64,000 nucleotides of DNA from Heterodera schachtii (taxonomy: Eukaryota; Nematoda; Chromadorea; Rhabditida; Heteroderidae): contig SIJG01000013.1 in NCBI GenBank assembly GCA_023374025.1, positions 1,917,198 to 1,981,197 of the forward strand, in the 5' to 3' direction. Below, one piece after another: positions 9,983 to 20,445 of the stretch. Made by a program: the position numbers and the translations under genes. Each line of letters opens with the position of its first letter. Within the stretch, counting starts at the first letter, position 1. The notes below the pieces were generated by a model. That model did not search any database. It had not been told where the DNA came from and saw nothing but the letters and a program-made list of their open reading frames with translations.

Positions 9983-12944
9983 ATTATCGTACTAAAATCC
10001 AGTAAATTTTAAACTTATATTCGTCCCACCGGGAAACGGGAAAATTTTTCACGAAAAATTTGATTTTTTTAAATTTTTATATAATATTTTTCAAGTAAAA
10101 ATACAGTTTAATTTCATATAAAAGACAAACTTTACAACAAAAATAAATAATATAATATATAATTAATAAAAAAGGCAAATAGAATTTAATGTTCAATTTT
10201 TTATCATAGTTTCTCTACTGTAAATTAAAATAATTAAAGAATCTATTCGAATGAGAGAAAAAAGACAAAAATGAGAAATCATTTAAATTTAATTATATTC
10301 CCCAATTCCAGAGAACACAATTAAAAAAAAAACTATTGAAAAACTGGAAAAAATATAATGCCGGACTATCACACTTTTGCTTATTTATTATAAAAAATTT
10401 ATTGGAGAGTAATGCATTTTTTAAACTTGTAAATACAAAAAAACACAACGATACATCTTCTTAAATATAACCGCACCTTAGCCGATTCTAACATCAAAAT
10501 GGTCAAAAAAAGAATTATGGCGTATATGTTTATCTTATTTAATATAACAAAAATTAAAAAACCATATAAAATATAAAGAATCAAAAGAAAGTATTCACTT
10601 TTAAAAGAATATGTTTAAAAATGAAGAAAGTCTTTTCGGTGCTAGTTACAAATCGTCATTAAAAATTAAAACTAAATTAAATTATAATATTAAGAATTTT
10701 TTCAAACCGAACTTACTTGAATTATTATCAAACAATTAATCAATTTTTGTTCTTCATGATGCCTATATATGATCAAAATTGTAGTACTAAATATAAATTT
10801 TTTCTTTCAATGAACAAAAAAATAATTCTTTAATGAAAGAAATGAGTTAAAAATAACAAAATACTTTTGTTAAATGTTTAAAAAACCAATTAATTGAAAC
10901 CGGCAAAATAAAGTAATATCTGTAACGCAAATGGTGGTTAATAATTAATTTAAGCTTTCTTTATTGGAATTAAAGCAAGAGTTGTTATTATTGTTTCCCA
11001 ACCAATTCTGACCAAGCATTAGCCACGAAAAAAGCTTTAAAGGAATTAATTTTGAATTGTATTATTGCACTAAATATAAAAAAGCAACAAAAAATTTCTA
11101 TATCTTTATAATAATAATGAAATAGTTTGTAAAAAATTATCATATAAAAATAACATAAAATAATACCAAAAGAAGAAAAAAAGTTTCACTTTTACCGACA
11201 TTTAAAGCGATTGGAAATTATCTGCTACAGGCCAAACAACATGTTAAACCGATTTTATGCCTCAAGATTAGGACAAAAAACCATGGCTGATAAATTTATT
11301 CAGTTAAGATAACAATGTAAAAAAATTTAATAATTCTAAATATCCAAATAATATTTATTTAAAAGTAAAGATAAATATACAACATTTTTTTCGGAAATTG
11401 AAAATAAACAAAATATTTATTTGTTTTAAAAAGTGAAGAATAAAAAGAATGTGTTCATCGTTAAATTATATATTTAAAAAATTGGGAGAAATACTTTAGA
11501 ATCTTTAATATTGGAGAAAAAAAAATAATGAAAGATCTAATTCATAAAAGCAATGGAAAAAAGAGACAAAATGGCGAATTTAAATCATTTGATTTCTATT
11601 GTGAATTGATACGTGATCCAGTAATAATACCTCCCCGCTCAATTAAAACAAATAGGGACAGACATTTTTCTTTTCTCTACCGATAACAATATGAAACATG
11701 TGATTCAAAATTAATATAAACGAGAATTCCTGATAAAAAGAAACACTAAATAAAAATAATAAAAAATAGGAATACAAAAGAAATGTTGAAAATAAGTACT
11801 ATTAAAATGATTAACAATAAAAATTTAATGAGAGTATATTAATCATTCTGTACGGCCTTCCAACAACAACACCAAAATTAGATGTTAATTAACAATTGAA
11901 AAACTTCAGAACTGAAGAATTCATAAAGAACCCGATTATAAATTGAAAAATAATTGATATTAAATTTTAAATATAAGATTTCTTTATTCGAATATTATTG
12001 CAAACACTGCAATTATTTTCCAAACAAGTCTGACGAAGGATTATCCATGAAAAAAACTTAGATGCAATTTAATATAATTTAAAAACCAAAATAAACACTC
12101 TTCATTCAATTTTGAGGAGTCAAGTTTGGGTCTGATCAGTTTTAGAATATATTTAATAATATAATAATAAAATATTTGGTAAAAGCACCAATTTTATAAA
12201 AATAATATAAAGTGTTGCAAAAAAGATGAAAAAAGCAACAATTTTATCGACATTTCAAGCGATTGGTAATGCCTGCTTCAGACCTGAAGAATACATGAAA
12301 CCTATGTTATGCATCAAGATTTGTTAAAATAGAAAAAAAACTGCGGATATATAATTTATTAATAAAATAATTTGAAAAAAAGTTTCATCAAATTCTTCAT
12401 GAAAAAAGCTTTAAAATTTATTCTGAATTGTATACACGCAATTAATATTATTTAAAAAGCAAAAAATAAATAAAAATAAGAAGCGCTCTTCGTTCAATAG
12501 TTGGAGTTAAGTTTTTAGGTAACATATTTAATAAACGACGCAATGAAATACATGTTAAAAATATTAATATAAATAATATAAAAGGATGAAAAATATCAGT
12601 TTTATAGACATTTCAAGCGATTGGAAATGTGTGCGACCGGATGACTACAAAAATCCTATCATCTGTGTCAAGATTTTTTCAAAAAGAATCATGACGGAAA
12701 TGCTTATTCATTTATTTAATAAAACCATAATCGTAGATGTTAAGTTAAATTATTTAAAAAATATAACAAAGAATAACAACAATATAATAAAATATTTGGC
12801 AAAAAATAAACTAATTATAAAAATAATATAAAACGATGCAAAATGAAAATCCCAACCTGTAAGTTTGAGACTGGTAAAATTAGTTTGAGAGAGTTCAAAT
12901 ATTTTTAAAACATTATTTTGACAAAAAAAAAAAAACTTGGACCG
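9983..12944. repeat. A/T-rich tract with three copies of repeat B
   Basis: Repeat B copies lie at about 11175-11310, 12225-12345 and 12586-12890, with 2450-2770 as a fourth. All contain the 'gacattt.aagcgattgg' core and a 'catcaagattt' or 'gtcaagatttt' motif about 90 bp later. In the 12586 copy an 81-codon frame stays open by chance, but the equivalent frames in the other copies are broken, so I do not call it a gene. Between copies the sequence is featureless A/T. Confidence 0.6.
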
Positions 12945-13000
12945 GGTTAACAGCCCTAAATTGCATTCGATCGGTCGGGTTAACAACTCTAAATTGTATT
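12945..13000. repeat. Two-copy 33-bp tandem repeat
   Basis: 'cgggttaacagccctaaatt' and 'cgggttaacaactctaaatt' lie 33 bp apart, each followed by G(C/T)ATT. The unit is G/C-richer than the flanks. Confidence 0.7.
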
Positions 13001-13200
13001 ACTTATAAATTATAATATTTATCATTTTATATAAAATTTAAGTCGCCCAATTAAACAAATTTTCATTATCCAAAAGTATAAAATATTGTAATTTAATTTA
13101 GGGCCGTTATGTATTTCACTATGCCAAAACAACAAAATCAATAATGAGAAGATGAAATTTAATGGGGTCGATATTCCGACCGGAAATAGGTAATTAAAAC

Positions 13201-13345
13201 TAGAGAGCGACTACGGACCGGATCCGTATACGGATTTTACGGGTCCGTAGTCCGTATTTTTTTGGGCCGATACGATTTTTACGGACTACGGATTTTCTCG
13301 ATTTTTAGTCCGTATCCTGATCTGATCCATATAAATTATGATACG
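13201..13345. repeat. GC-rich word island (CCGTA/TACGG)
   Basis: It begins TAGAGAGCGACTACGGACCG. CCGTA and its complement TACGG then occur about a dozen times in 140 bp, in both orientations, so the strand can pair with itself in many registers. The TAGAG start resembles a hAT-type terminus. The right end is unclear. Confidence 0.6.
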
Positions 13346-14573
13346 GTTACGGGTTTTTTTAAACTGCACTTTTGTTGAATATTATTTAGATTTTTATTTA
13401 TATTTCGCCAAAGCACTGGGAAATTTTTACTAAATTGAAAAAAAAAGCAAAATTTTATGCCAAAAACTCAAAATCATTACGATATTGAATTGCATTTAGT
13501 TTAAATTTTTCGAAATTCCTTTTCATTTTTTTCAATTCGTAAATTTCTTAAGAAATGAATTTCGTTTTTCAATTTCTTAAATTTTACGAACTTGGATTTG
13601 TAAATTTTTAAAAATTATACATAGTTTTAGTGAAATCTGTCAACAAAATTCATGAAATAAATTGCAATCAAATATTGAATGAACGGTTGGTTGTTATGGC
13701 AGAGAAATACATTTTTGAAATAATTTTATAAATATAAAAAGATTAACACAAATAGAAAACTATAAATATTTTTTATTAAAAAAAAAATTAAAAATTGAAA
13801 AGAATTACATCAGATTAAAATAACATTTAATAATAAATAATTCTATTGAAGGATCACCAAATATATTTTATAAGAAAAGATTAATTCACAAAATTATGTT
13901 TATAAAATTATTATTTATGATATTGTTAAAAACTCAAAAATGAATGAATAATTTTGTGTTTTATAAATTAAAAAAGAATTATGAAAACTTAAAATGTGTT
14001 TATCTTTATAAATTATTTCGATATATTTAAAAAAAATAAGAGAAAATGATGTTGAACAGTGAGCAAAACAATAAGAAAGCAGCTATACCTTGGTTTTTAA
14101 ATCGTTGAAAAAATTCAAAATTCATTTAATTTTATTACCAGAAACTTTAAGGAATGAAAAGCAAAAACAAGCAGATGGATAAAAAAAAGAAAATAATCTA
14201 TTCCGATAGCTTCCCCAAATTAAAAAAAAAACAAAAAATTATTACAAAATTAATTGTCGCTGCTGATCAAGCCATTTTGCGAGGTCTTCGCCAGAGATGA
14301 AGTCATATAATAGTATCAATTTAGGTGATAAACTGATAAAAGCCAACTATTAAAATTCGAACTAACTTGTAAAATTATCTAAAACCGAGAATTTTTTCAA
14401 AAAACAAAAACAAATGAACATGCTAAGATAAAAAAATAATTTTAAGTGTATCATCTAAAGAAAATAACACTATCAGCTCAGATAAAGCGTTAAAACAGTC
14501 AAAAATTTTCAAATAATTTTAATTTTATGGTTTATAAAACTCTATTAAAATTGCTATGCAAATATGTAATAAT
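13346..14573. other. A/T-rich stretch, nothing recognised
   Basis: Low-complexity A/T sequence with no frame over 60 codons and no repeat shared with the rest of the window that I could follow. Confidence 0.5.
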
Positions 14574-15072
14574 AAGGGATGTCAATTTTATGCAAATGCA
14601 TTTTTTTCCTGGCTTATCCTTACTCTAAATAGTAGGAAAAACACTTTCTTTTTTGTATTTGCATATAAAAACCGGGTCTTTTATTTGCATATTTTTGCAT
14701 ATTTTGGGTTTTTATGCATATTTCAAGCATATTTTTTTAGTTTTTTTTTTTTGCATATTTTGCTATTTTATCAAATATTTTCCAGTTTGAATATCCCTTA
14801 TTTGTTAGGAAAAAATTTTTGATTATGCCTAAACTAATTCCAAATCTGAATGGTGCGCGAGTGGGTCAACAGTAAGCTCCCTGCCGAAAATCTTGAGAAA
14901 TTTTGATTTGCAGTTGCAAAATAATCGATAAATAGGAGAAATAGAATTTTTAAATAAATTATACACTTCTAATTTTCAATTTTTATGCATATTTAGTGCA
15001 TATTTCACGACTTTATTTGCATATTTATGCGCATATTTTGGCCACTTTTCGTGCATAAAATTTACATACCTG
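14574..15072. mobile_element. hAT-like MITE, copy without the nested insertion
   Basis: The degenerate ends are AAGGGATGTCAATTTTATGC and its complement near 'ataaaatttacatacctg'. The interior matches 51298-52258: 'tgcatatttttgcatatttt', 'ccaaatctgaatggtgcgcg', 'agtgggtcaacagt' and 'gcgcatattttggcca'. It lacks the 439-bp insertion carried by that copy, so it serves as its empty site. It has no coding capacity. The frame at 14556-14822 is T-rich translation of the element. Confidence 0.75.
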
Positions 15073-15289
15073 GTAATAATAAATAAAATGACAATATTGG
15101 AAAAAAACTAGTCAGAAAAAATTAATTTCAATGCATTTTTAAAATTTCCGGCTAATCTAAAAAACAAACATTTACGATAAAATTAATCACTAAAAGTAAG
15201 AAACTGTTTATTAAAATAGAAAAATTATTGATTTAAATGAAATAGTAAAATATTAAATAAATTTCTAAAATAATAAAAAATATTCATAA
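15073..15289. other. A/T-rich spacer
   Basis: Nothing recognised between the MITE and the broken coding segment. Confidence 0.4.
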
Positions 15290-15636
15290 TTACAAAATAC
15301 TTTGGACAATTATACTTATCAAGGAGTTCTTGATCACTTCTGTTTGCCCTGGGATGCAATTACACGACTACCCGAAGTAATACCACTTGCTGTTGGAACT
15401 AATATGAAAAAGGTCCCACTGACATAAACGCACGCTTCCAAATGCAAATTGATTTACAGTATTATGCAACAGGTATAAATTGCTAGAACCCATTTTTTGG
15501 TGAGCAGAAAACGTCTAATATTCTGTATTATAATGATAAAATTTGGCTGTTCAATTGGATAAAAGCTATGCTTAACAAGAATGGTTGGATGTATAAGTCG
15601 GAGATTTTCCTTTGTGGAAATGCGACGAAAACTTAA
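15290..15636 (+). pseudogene. Unidentified broken coding segment
   Basis: G/C and codon texture rise here. One frame (15290-15427) reads LQNTLDNYTYQGVLDHFCLP then WDAITRLPEVIPLAVGTNMK and ends at a stop. A one-base shift to the frame at 15418 continues TDINARFQMQIDLQYYATGI, hits TAG at 15484, and then reads on as NPFFGEQKTSNILYYNDKIW and LFNWIKAMLNKNGWMYKSEI to a stop at 15634-15636. The three pieces run on smoothly, which suggests one ancestral coding region of about 110 residues with one frameshift and one nonsense change. I do not recognise the protein. It has many aromatic residues and no obvious catalytic motif. Removing a GTATAA...GAGCAG intron does not restore the frame, so decay fits better than splicing. 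Confidence 0.45.
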
Positions 15637-16481
15637 ATGTTTTAGTTTTTAAATCGAAGAAAACAACCGATTAAAATTTCAAAAAAATATATATAAAAAT
15701 TATGGGAATATTTCTTAATTTATTTTATGCGCTTTAATCGTACAAGCTAAAAAATGAAAAGTTGAAGCAACTAAAAAGAAAGGTCTGCTGAGTAATTATA
15801 ATTTTAGAATTTTATTTAAAAAAATACGTAAAACCATAAATATCAACGACCATTAATGAGGAATATTGAAAAGCACAAAGAGTGCATCTCGATTTCTATA
15901 ATTTGTAATATGGTTACAAGGCCGAGAGTTAAAAAGAATTATGAATCTTTTTTTTTTAATAACTACAACACTTACTTTATAAAAAAAGAAGCATAGACTA
16001 ATTAAAATAAATAAGTCTTAAATATTAATATATAATTATTTTATATTATTATCTCATATTTGTACCTTTCATTTTAAAAAGAAAATTTAAATTTAAAACT
16101 AATTAAATAATTAAAAGATATTGGTATTTCTATTACTTTTTAATTTATCTTGAAACTTTAAATAAATAAAGTGATGAATAAAAAAAAGCGATTCTAAAGC
16201 TAATTTGAGATAAATTCTATGATTATAAAATATTAAATATTTCAAATAAATTATTGCATTGGTTATCCATTATGACACCAGTAAAAGACACGCATGAAAC
16301 GGCAAAACCGAAGTGAATACCCCTCTTAAAGAAAAATGTAATTTTAAAAGAAAAGAATTTATGAAAATATAAACAAAAAAATATCAAAAAAAAATAAAAA
16401 AAATAAATTATTATACAAAAGTTATGATTAAAACTAATGATTAAAATATATAAAGAAAAACCATAATTAAGATTATAAAGA
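15637..16481. other. A/T-rich stretch, nothing recognised
   Basis: Very A/T-rich, with no frame or repeat worth naming. Confidence 0.45.
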
Positions 16482-16830
16482 CAGAGGGTTACCCTTGAAA
16501 ATTTCCCGAAATAAGGACATCGCTGGTCAAAAATAAGATTTTAGGGTCAAAAATAAGGACATTTTTTAAAATATGCTTCCAAAACTTTAAATTGCGTTTT
16601 TATTCAACAAATCAAGCATTAGCAACATATTTCTCGCCGCCAACTATTTTTATGAGCAATTCCGGCTTAGAAATGAGAAACTTATACATTTCGATTTTAA
16701 CAATTTTGTGGAAAACATAAGCAATTTTAAATTTCAGTGCATTCAGAATCAAAAAATCAGATTTTTAACAATTTTTTTCGGCGCATTTTCCAAAAAAAAA
16801 ATTTTTCGGTATGGGTGAGGGAAGAGAGTC

Positions 16831-16920
16831 CGGCGGTGCCGATAGGCGCCGCCGGGGAAATTTTTGAAACTTTTGCTCGGTTTCTTAGCAAACTGTGTCA
16901 AAAAAATGACCATATTTCTC
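16831..16920 (+). repeat. GC hairpin repeat, best-preserved copy
   Basis: CGGCGGTGCC-GATA-GGCGCCGCCG gives a 10-bp stem with one G-T pair, then 'gggaaatttttgaaac', a 'tttcttagcaaa' tail and AAAAAAATGAC. It sits inside the composite element. The frame that crosses it is a by-product of the lower A/T content. Confidence 0.8.
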
Positions 16921-16974
16921 TATGAAAACAATATGCAAGTCTGAAATTTTCAATTTTATCCAATGTAAATTATT

Positions 16975-17076
16975 CACGGACAAACGGTGAATTGACCCCG
17001 TGAATCGTGACCGTGATCGAAAAATCCGTGAAATTCACGGTAACCGTGACCGTGACCATGAGTCACGGCGCACCTC
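16975..17076. repeat. GC-rich word island (ACCGTGA/TCACGG)
   Basis: ACCGTGA, CCGTGA and their complements are repeated through about 100 bp. The right end reads, on the minus strand, TAGAGGTGCGCCGTGACTC, again a TAGAG terminus. A truncated GC hairpin (17080-17092, with its A/T tail to about 17150) starts directly after it. Confidence 0.6.
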
Positions 17077-17192
17077 TAATAGGCGCCGCCGGAAAATTTT
17101 TTTAAATTTTTAATGCGATTTCTTAACGATTTTGTTCAAAAAATGACAAAATTTTATGATTTTGAGCAGATTTTTAAAAGAATAAGAATTTT

Positions 17193-17258
17193 TAGGGGGC
17201 GGTGAAAATCCAGATCCAGGAAAAATCCAGGCCTGGATCCAGGTCCAGCCGAGCTCTA
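17193..17258. repeat. GC-rich word island (CCAGG/CCTGG)
   Basis: Left end TAGGGGGCGGTGAAAATCCAG; right end on the minus strand TAGAGCTCGGCTGGACCTGG. The interior is built from TCCAGG and CCTGGA. Both ends have the TAGRG form, so this 66-bp unit may be a complete miniature hAT-like element. The flanks (17185-17192 and 17259-17266) do not match. The right flank GATGAAAGTGT is also the right flank of the hAT-like element ending at 19927. Confidence 0.55.
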
Positions 17259-17500
17259 GATGAAAGTGTACCGCCGAGAGAAAAATTTGAATATTTAACT
17301 GAATCTTGTTAAGATTTTGCATAATTCGCTTCAAAAACATTTCTTTCAAAAATTATCATTTAAAATCTAAATTTCTCTCTGAATCCAAAAAATAAGACTA
17401 AAATAAGGACAAATCTTATAAATAAGGACATTTAAAATTTTTAAGATTTGGACCCTCAAAATAAGGACAAATCTTACAAATAAGGACAAAGGAAACCCTG

Positions 17501-17521
17501 ATATATATATATATATGTGTG

Positions 17522-17561
<40 letters not shown>

Positions 17562-17562
17562 G
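17501..17562. repeat. TA microsatellite
   Basis: Alternating TA with a short interruption (TGTGTGTATAA) around 17516-17526. Confidence 0.95.
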
Positions 17563-17687
17563 AGAAAATATATAAAAACAACTTGAATATCGGCGAGTTC
17601 GTCAAATTACCAAATAAAAGATCAATTTGGAAAAGTATACCTTCCTGAAGTTAAGTGTCTAATTGTAAGAAGAAAAGGTACCGGGTC

Positions 17688-18018
17688 GTTACTCAAAAAC
17701 CATAAAATCAAAATTGGAAATTATTCATAATGAATCAAATTATATAATCTTGATATTATTCGATAGTTTTCTATTATCCTGCAAAATTCAAAAAGTTTCA
17801 TTAAGTTTCAAAAAAGTTATGATCTGAGAAACTGAAAAAACCAAATTTCTTGAACATTTTTCGTCATAACTTTCTTTAAACATAATGAAACTTTTTTAAA
17901 TTTTTGCAAGATAATAGAAAACATTTAGTGCTATCGAATAATATAAAAATTAAAAACTTGGTTGATTTTGAGCAAAGTTAAATCAAAAAAAATTTTATTT
18001 TGATGGTTTTTGAGTAAC
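17688..18018. mobile_element. Palindromic MITE, old copy of the ATTCGATAG family
   Basis: The outer ends are GTTACTCAAAAACCAT and its complement ATGGTTTTTGAGTAAC (to 18018). The arms run inward through 'ttattcgatag', 'ttctattatcctgcaaaatt', 'gtttcaaaaaagttatga' and their complements. The order of motifs is the same as in 48985-49368, though the outermost sequence and many positions differ. It has no coding capacity. Confidence 0.75.
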
Positions 18019-18420
18019 ATACATAGCATCGAACAAAATGTAAAATAAAGAATTAAACTATTAAATGCAAAATAAAGGCATTGCTTAAACGTCTGATGCG
18101 AAAATTGATTCTATTTTAAAAAAATTCATTTAACATACAATCATTTTTAAATGAATTGAATATGAAAATCATTAAATTTATAAGATAAATATTTTTAAAA
18201 GAAAATAAATTTATTATTACATTAACATTCTTTAAAAATTAAAGTGAAGGAAGCAACCAAAGCCCTACATGGCCGTCTTATTCAACTAAAAATCTTGAAA
18301 ACCTCCGAAAATTATGGGAAATATATAATTTTTCTGATAAACAGAGAAAACTTAAATGCATCAAAATGATTGAATGTAAATTCAATATATTAATAAATTC
18401 ACGAATAAAGAATCAAAAGA
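18019..18420. other. A/T-rich spacer before the tandem duplication
   Basis: Nothing recognised. 'aaagaatcaaaagaatgtgt' at 18406-18425 crosses the left duplication breakpoint. Confidence 0.45.
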
Positions 18421-18788
18421 ATGTGTTTGCTATTAAAGTATTATTCTGAATTTATACACAAATTTTATGTTTCATCAATTGGGAATAAAGAAAAATGTTT
18501 AATGAAAGAATATCAAATGATTAAATTAGAATATAAATAAAATAAGAAGTTTTTAAAATTTGGGTATATAAGATTGGAAAAGAAGAAATGATGTAATGTA
18601 AAATAGAGTATTATTAATTACAGAAAAAAAGGAACGAAATGATGTGAAAAAATGTTAACTCTAAAAATGTATATTATAGAAAACGAATAGAAAAATACTC
18701 AATGTAAGTGAGAAAAATTATAAAATTAATTCTTATTTATCAAATGCAATTACTTGGGAAGATTTGATTTACTCGTCATTGATGAAAG

Positions 18789-19927
18789 TAAGGTTAAGCC
18801 CCGACCCGGAGCTCCCCGATCCCCGACATTTTTGGGCCTATTCCCCGCCCCGACCCCCGACATGTCGCTCCCCGAGGTCCCCGGCCCCTGACTTTTTGCC
18901 CCCCGACTCCCCGACATAATTCGGGGAATGAGGGTCTGAGTGAAAAATTAGAGATGAAAATTTGAGATAAAGGAAAAAATTAAAAAATAAGCATAAATAT
19001 ATTCTTTAAAAGTATTACTTCCATTTTTCAGATGGCCTAGTGGTTAGTCTTCTTGACTTTCCCTTCTTTTGTTCCCAGTTTCAATCCCTCTACAGAAATA
19101 AAATTATTTTAAATTTTTTTTCTATATTCATTGGTTTCCTATCGACAAAATATGATTCCTCATAGTTTTTTTCAATTAACACATATTTTATCATTTTTAA
19201 ATGAAAATCCGTACAAATTGTTGAACCTGGTAATCCCAACCAGCCTCTTTTTTTGTTTAAAATCTGTTAACAAATTACACTCGATTTTTCAAAATTTCCC
19301 CCGGCGGCGCCTATCGGCACCGCCGTACCCCTTTTTTCCCCAAAAGATTTCTGGAAAAATGCGAGCCGAAAAAAATGACGTGAATAGCAAATCTGAATTT
19401 CTAATAATATTCGATCATTTGTCCAAAATGATTAATTATTTGAAATAATTGAACAAAATTTGATTTGAAAATTTTCATGAATTTAATTAAGCTTTAATAA
19501 AATAAAAATAAATTTAATTTTGTATTTTCACTTGAAAAAAAATAAAAATTTGAATTTTTTAAAATTCCCGGTTGGTCCCGGTTCTCGGTCCCGGTCCCGA
19601 AGAAAAATCGAGGTCCCGGTCCCAGCTTCTCAGGTCCCGGCAAGTCCCGGTCCCGGTTTTGCCCAAAATTCCCGGTCCCGCTTCGTTTGGGAGCAAGCGG
19701 GGCGGAAGGCCGGCGGTGACGACAGGCGTTGCCAGAAAAAAGAAGATTTACGAGCATTTAAAAAGAAAAATTGGTTTTTTTGAGTTAAAATAAAATTTGG
19801 TCATTCCCCGATCGGGGTCCCCGACCCTCGACAATTGAGCTCCTCCCCGCCCCGACCCCCAACATGTCGCCCCCGAGGTCCCCGGCCCCCGACTTTTTGC
19901 CCCCCGAGGGCTCGGGGCTTAACCCTA
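18789..19927. mobile_element. hAT-like non-autonomous element with 8-bp target duplication
   Basis: The terminal inverted repeats are TAAGGTTAAGCCCCGA (left) and TAGGGTTAAGCCCCGA (right, complemented). GATGAAAG flanks it on both sides (18781-18788 and 19928-19935). TA(A/G)GG ends with an 8-bp duplication are typical of the hAT superfamily. A GC-rich module of about 60 bp with CCCCGACCCCC, ACATGTCG and GACTTTTTGCCCCCCGA occurs near each end in direct orientation (18843-18906, 19845-19908). Inside are a GC hairpin repeat on the minus strand (19301-19325), a tRNA-like box-A sequence near 19033 and a GTCCCGG island (19563-19690). There is no transposase frame. The frames at 19494-19793 are artefacts of the GTCCCGG island. 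Confidence 0.8.
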
Positions 19928-19948
19928 GATGAAAGTGTTGCCACCGAA

Positions 19949-19985
19949 GGATTAAGAGTCTGGTGCGCTTTACTGCTTGATTTTA
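19949..19985 (-). repeat. tRNA-Lys-like fragment, copy 1
   Basis: Read on the minus strand, 'agcgcaccagactcttaatc' matches the D-arm/anticodon-arm region of tRNA-Lys(CUU): anticodon loop CTCTTAA within a CAGA...TCT-like stem. The acceptor and T arms are absent. Related fragments are at 24252, 35211, 35613, 48515 and 60890. Confidence 0.55.
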
Positions 19986-20214
19986 GTAATGAATAATACT
20001 CATAGAATATACATAAAAATGCATAATGATAAGAATATTCAATTATTAATTATACAATATGATGTATTTAACATCTTATTTTCTATGAAGAAAAGGAATT
20101 AATAAACAATAAAATAAATATTTTTTAACAATTTAAACTCCTAAAAAACTAACATTTAAAATGATTCAATTATTTCGATCCACATGCAAATAAATTAATA
20201 GTTCTAATAAATAA

Positions 20215-20445
20215 CTATAAACAGGTTGAGAAAAACCGTAACCATAAAATAATTAAATTCAGAAATAAAACTTCGATTTTGGCTAATCTAAAAAATTTGC
20301 AATTCAATAATGCATCATAAAATGTACCAAAAAGCTTATGGTTTGACATACTGTAAAAATTGCGGTCCAACTCCTCACCCATACAAGATTTATTATTAAG
20401 TGAAAAAAGAATTGCCGCAGACAAGGTTCTCATGACATCTGGTGA
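20215..20445 (-). CDS. Hypothetical minus-strand exon in duplication copy 1
   Basis: On the minus strand the frame reads NVSPDVMRTLSAAILFSLNN, continues KSCMGEELDRNFYSMSNHKL and FGTFYDALLNCKFFRLAKIE, then becomes hydrophobic and stops. ATG would give 72 residues. The start MRTLSAAILFSL could pass for a weak signal peptide. The composition is less A/T-biased than the flanks over the first 55 residues, suggesting real or former coding sequence. A second short segment 370 bp away (20785-20830) repeats the SADVMRTLSA part, as if an exon edge had been duplicated. No family is recognised, and copy 2 is identical in translation. Confidence 0.25.
   Translation of the reverse strand, partial: SPDVMRTLSAAILFSLNNKSCMGEELDRNFYSMSNHKLFGTFYDALLNCKFFRLAKIEVLFLNLIILWLRFFSTCL

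Larger units (their letters stand above)
16482..17500. mobile_element. Composite element with ATAAGGAC words at both ends
   Basis: The left end CAGAGGGTTACCC and right end GGAAACCCTG (complement CAGGGTTTCC) resemble hAT termini. AATAAGGACA-type words occur two to three times near the left end (16513-16565) and five times near the right end (17392-17490). Between them lie two copies of the GC hairpin repeat and two GC-rich word islands, so several elements are probably nested. No matching 8-bp flanks were found. The right flank is a TA microsatellite that may have erased them. Confidence 0.5.

Noticed and set aside
12586..12831. 81-codon frame starting MKNISFIDISSDWK
   Set aside because: It lies in repeat B, and the corresponding frames in the other three copies are interrupted by stops.
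15473..15517. A 45-bp intron (GTATAA...GAGCAG) to rescue the broken coding segment
   Set aside because: Removing it places a stop codon immediately after the junction, so it does not restore the frame.
16975..17095. Idea that the ACCGTGA island inserted into the GC hairpin at its loop
   Set aside because: The right side fits (the hairpin's 3' half follows at once), but the left flank of the island carries no matching hairpin half.
19033..19090. tRNA box-A-like TGGCCTAGTGGTTAG followed by GTTTCAATCCC
   Set aside because: Box A and a weak box B are present, but no stem pairs properly. Similar box-A pieces at 1127-1141 and 45046-45060 have no box B. It may be an old SINE, but I cannot support it as a gene.
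19494..19793. Overlapping frames rich in Pro, Gly, Arg and Ser in both duplication copies
   Set aside because: They arise from the GTCCCGG-type GC-rich island, which lacks stop codons by composition. All three frames are open at once.
6821..19927. Reading the TA in TAGRG ends as a TA target duplication of a Tc1/mariner element
   Set aside because: The element at 18789-19927 shows an exact 8-bp duplication outside TAAGG/TAGGG ends, which fits hAT much better.
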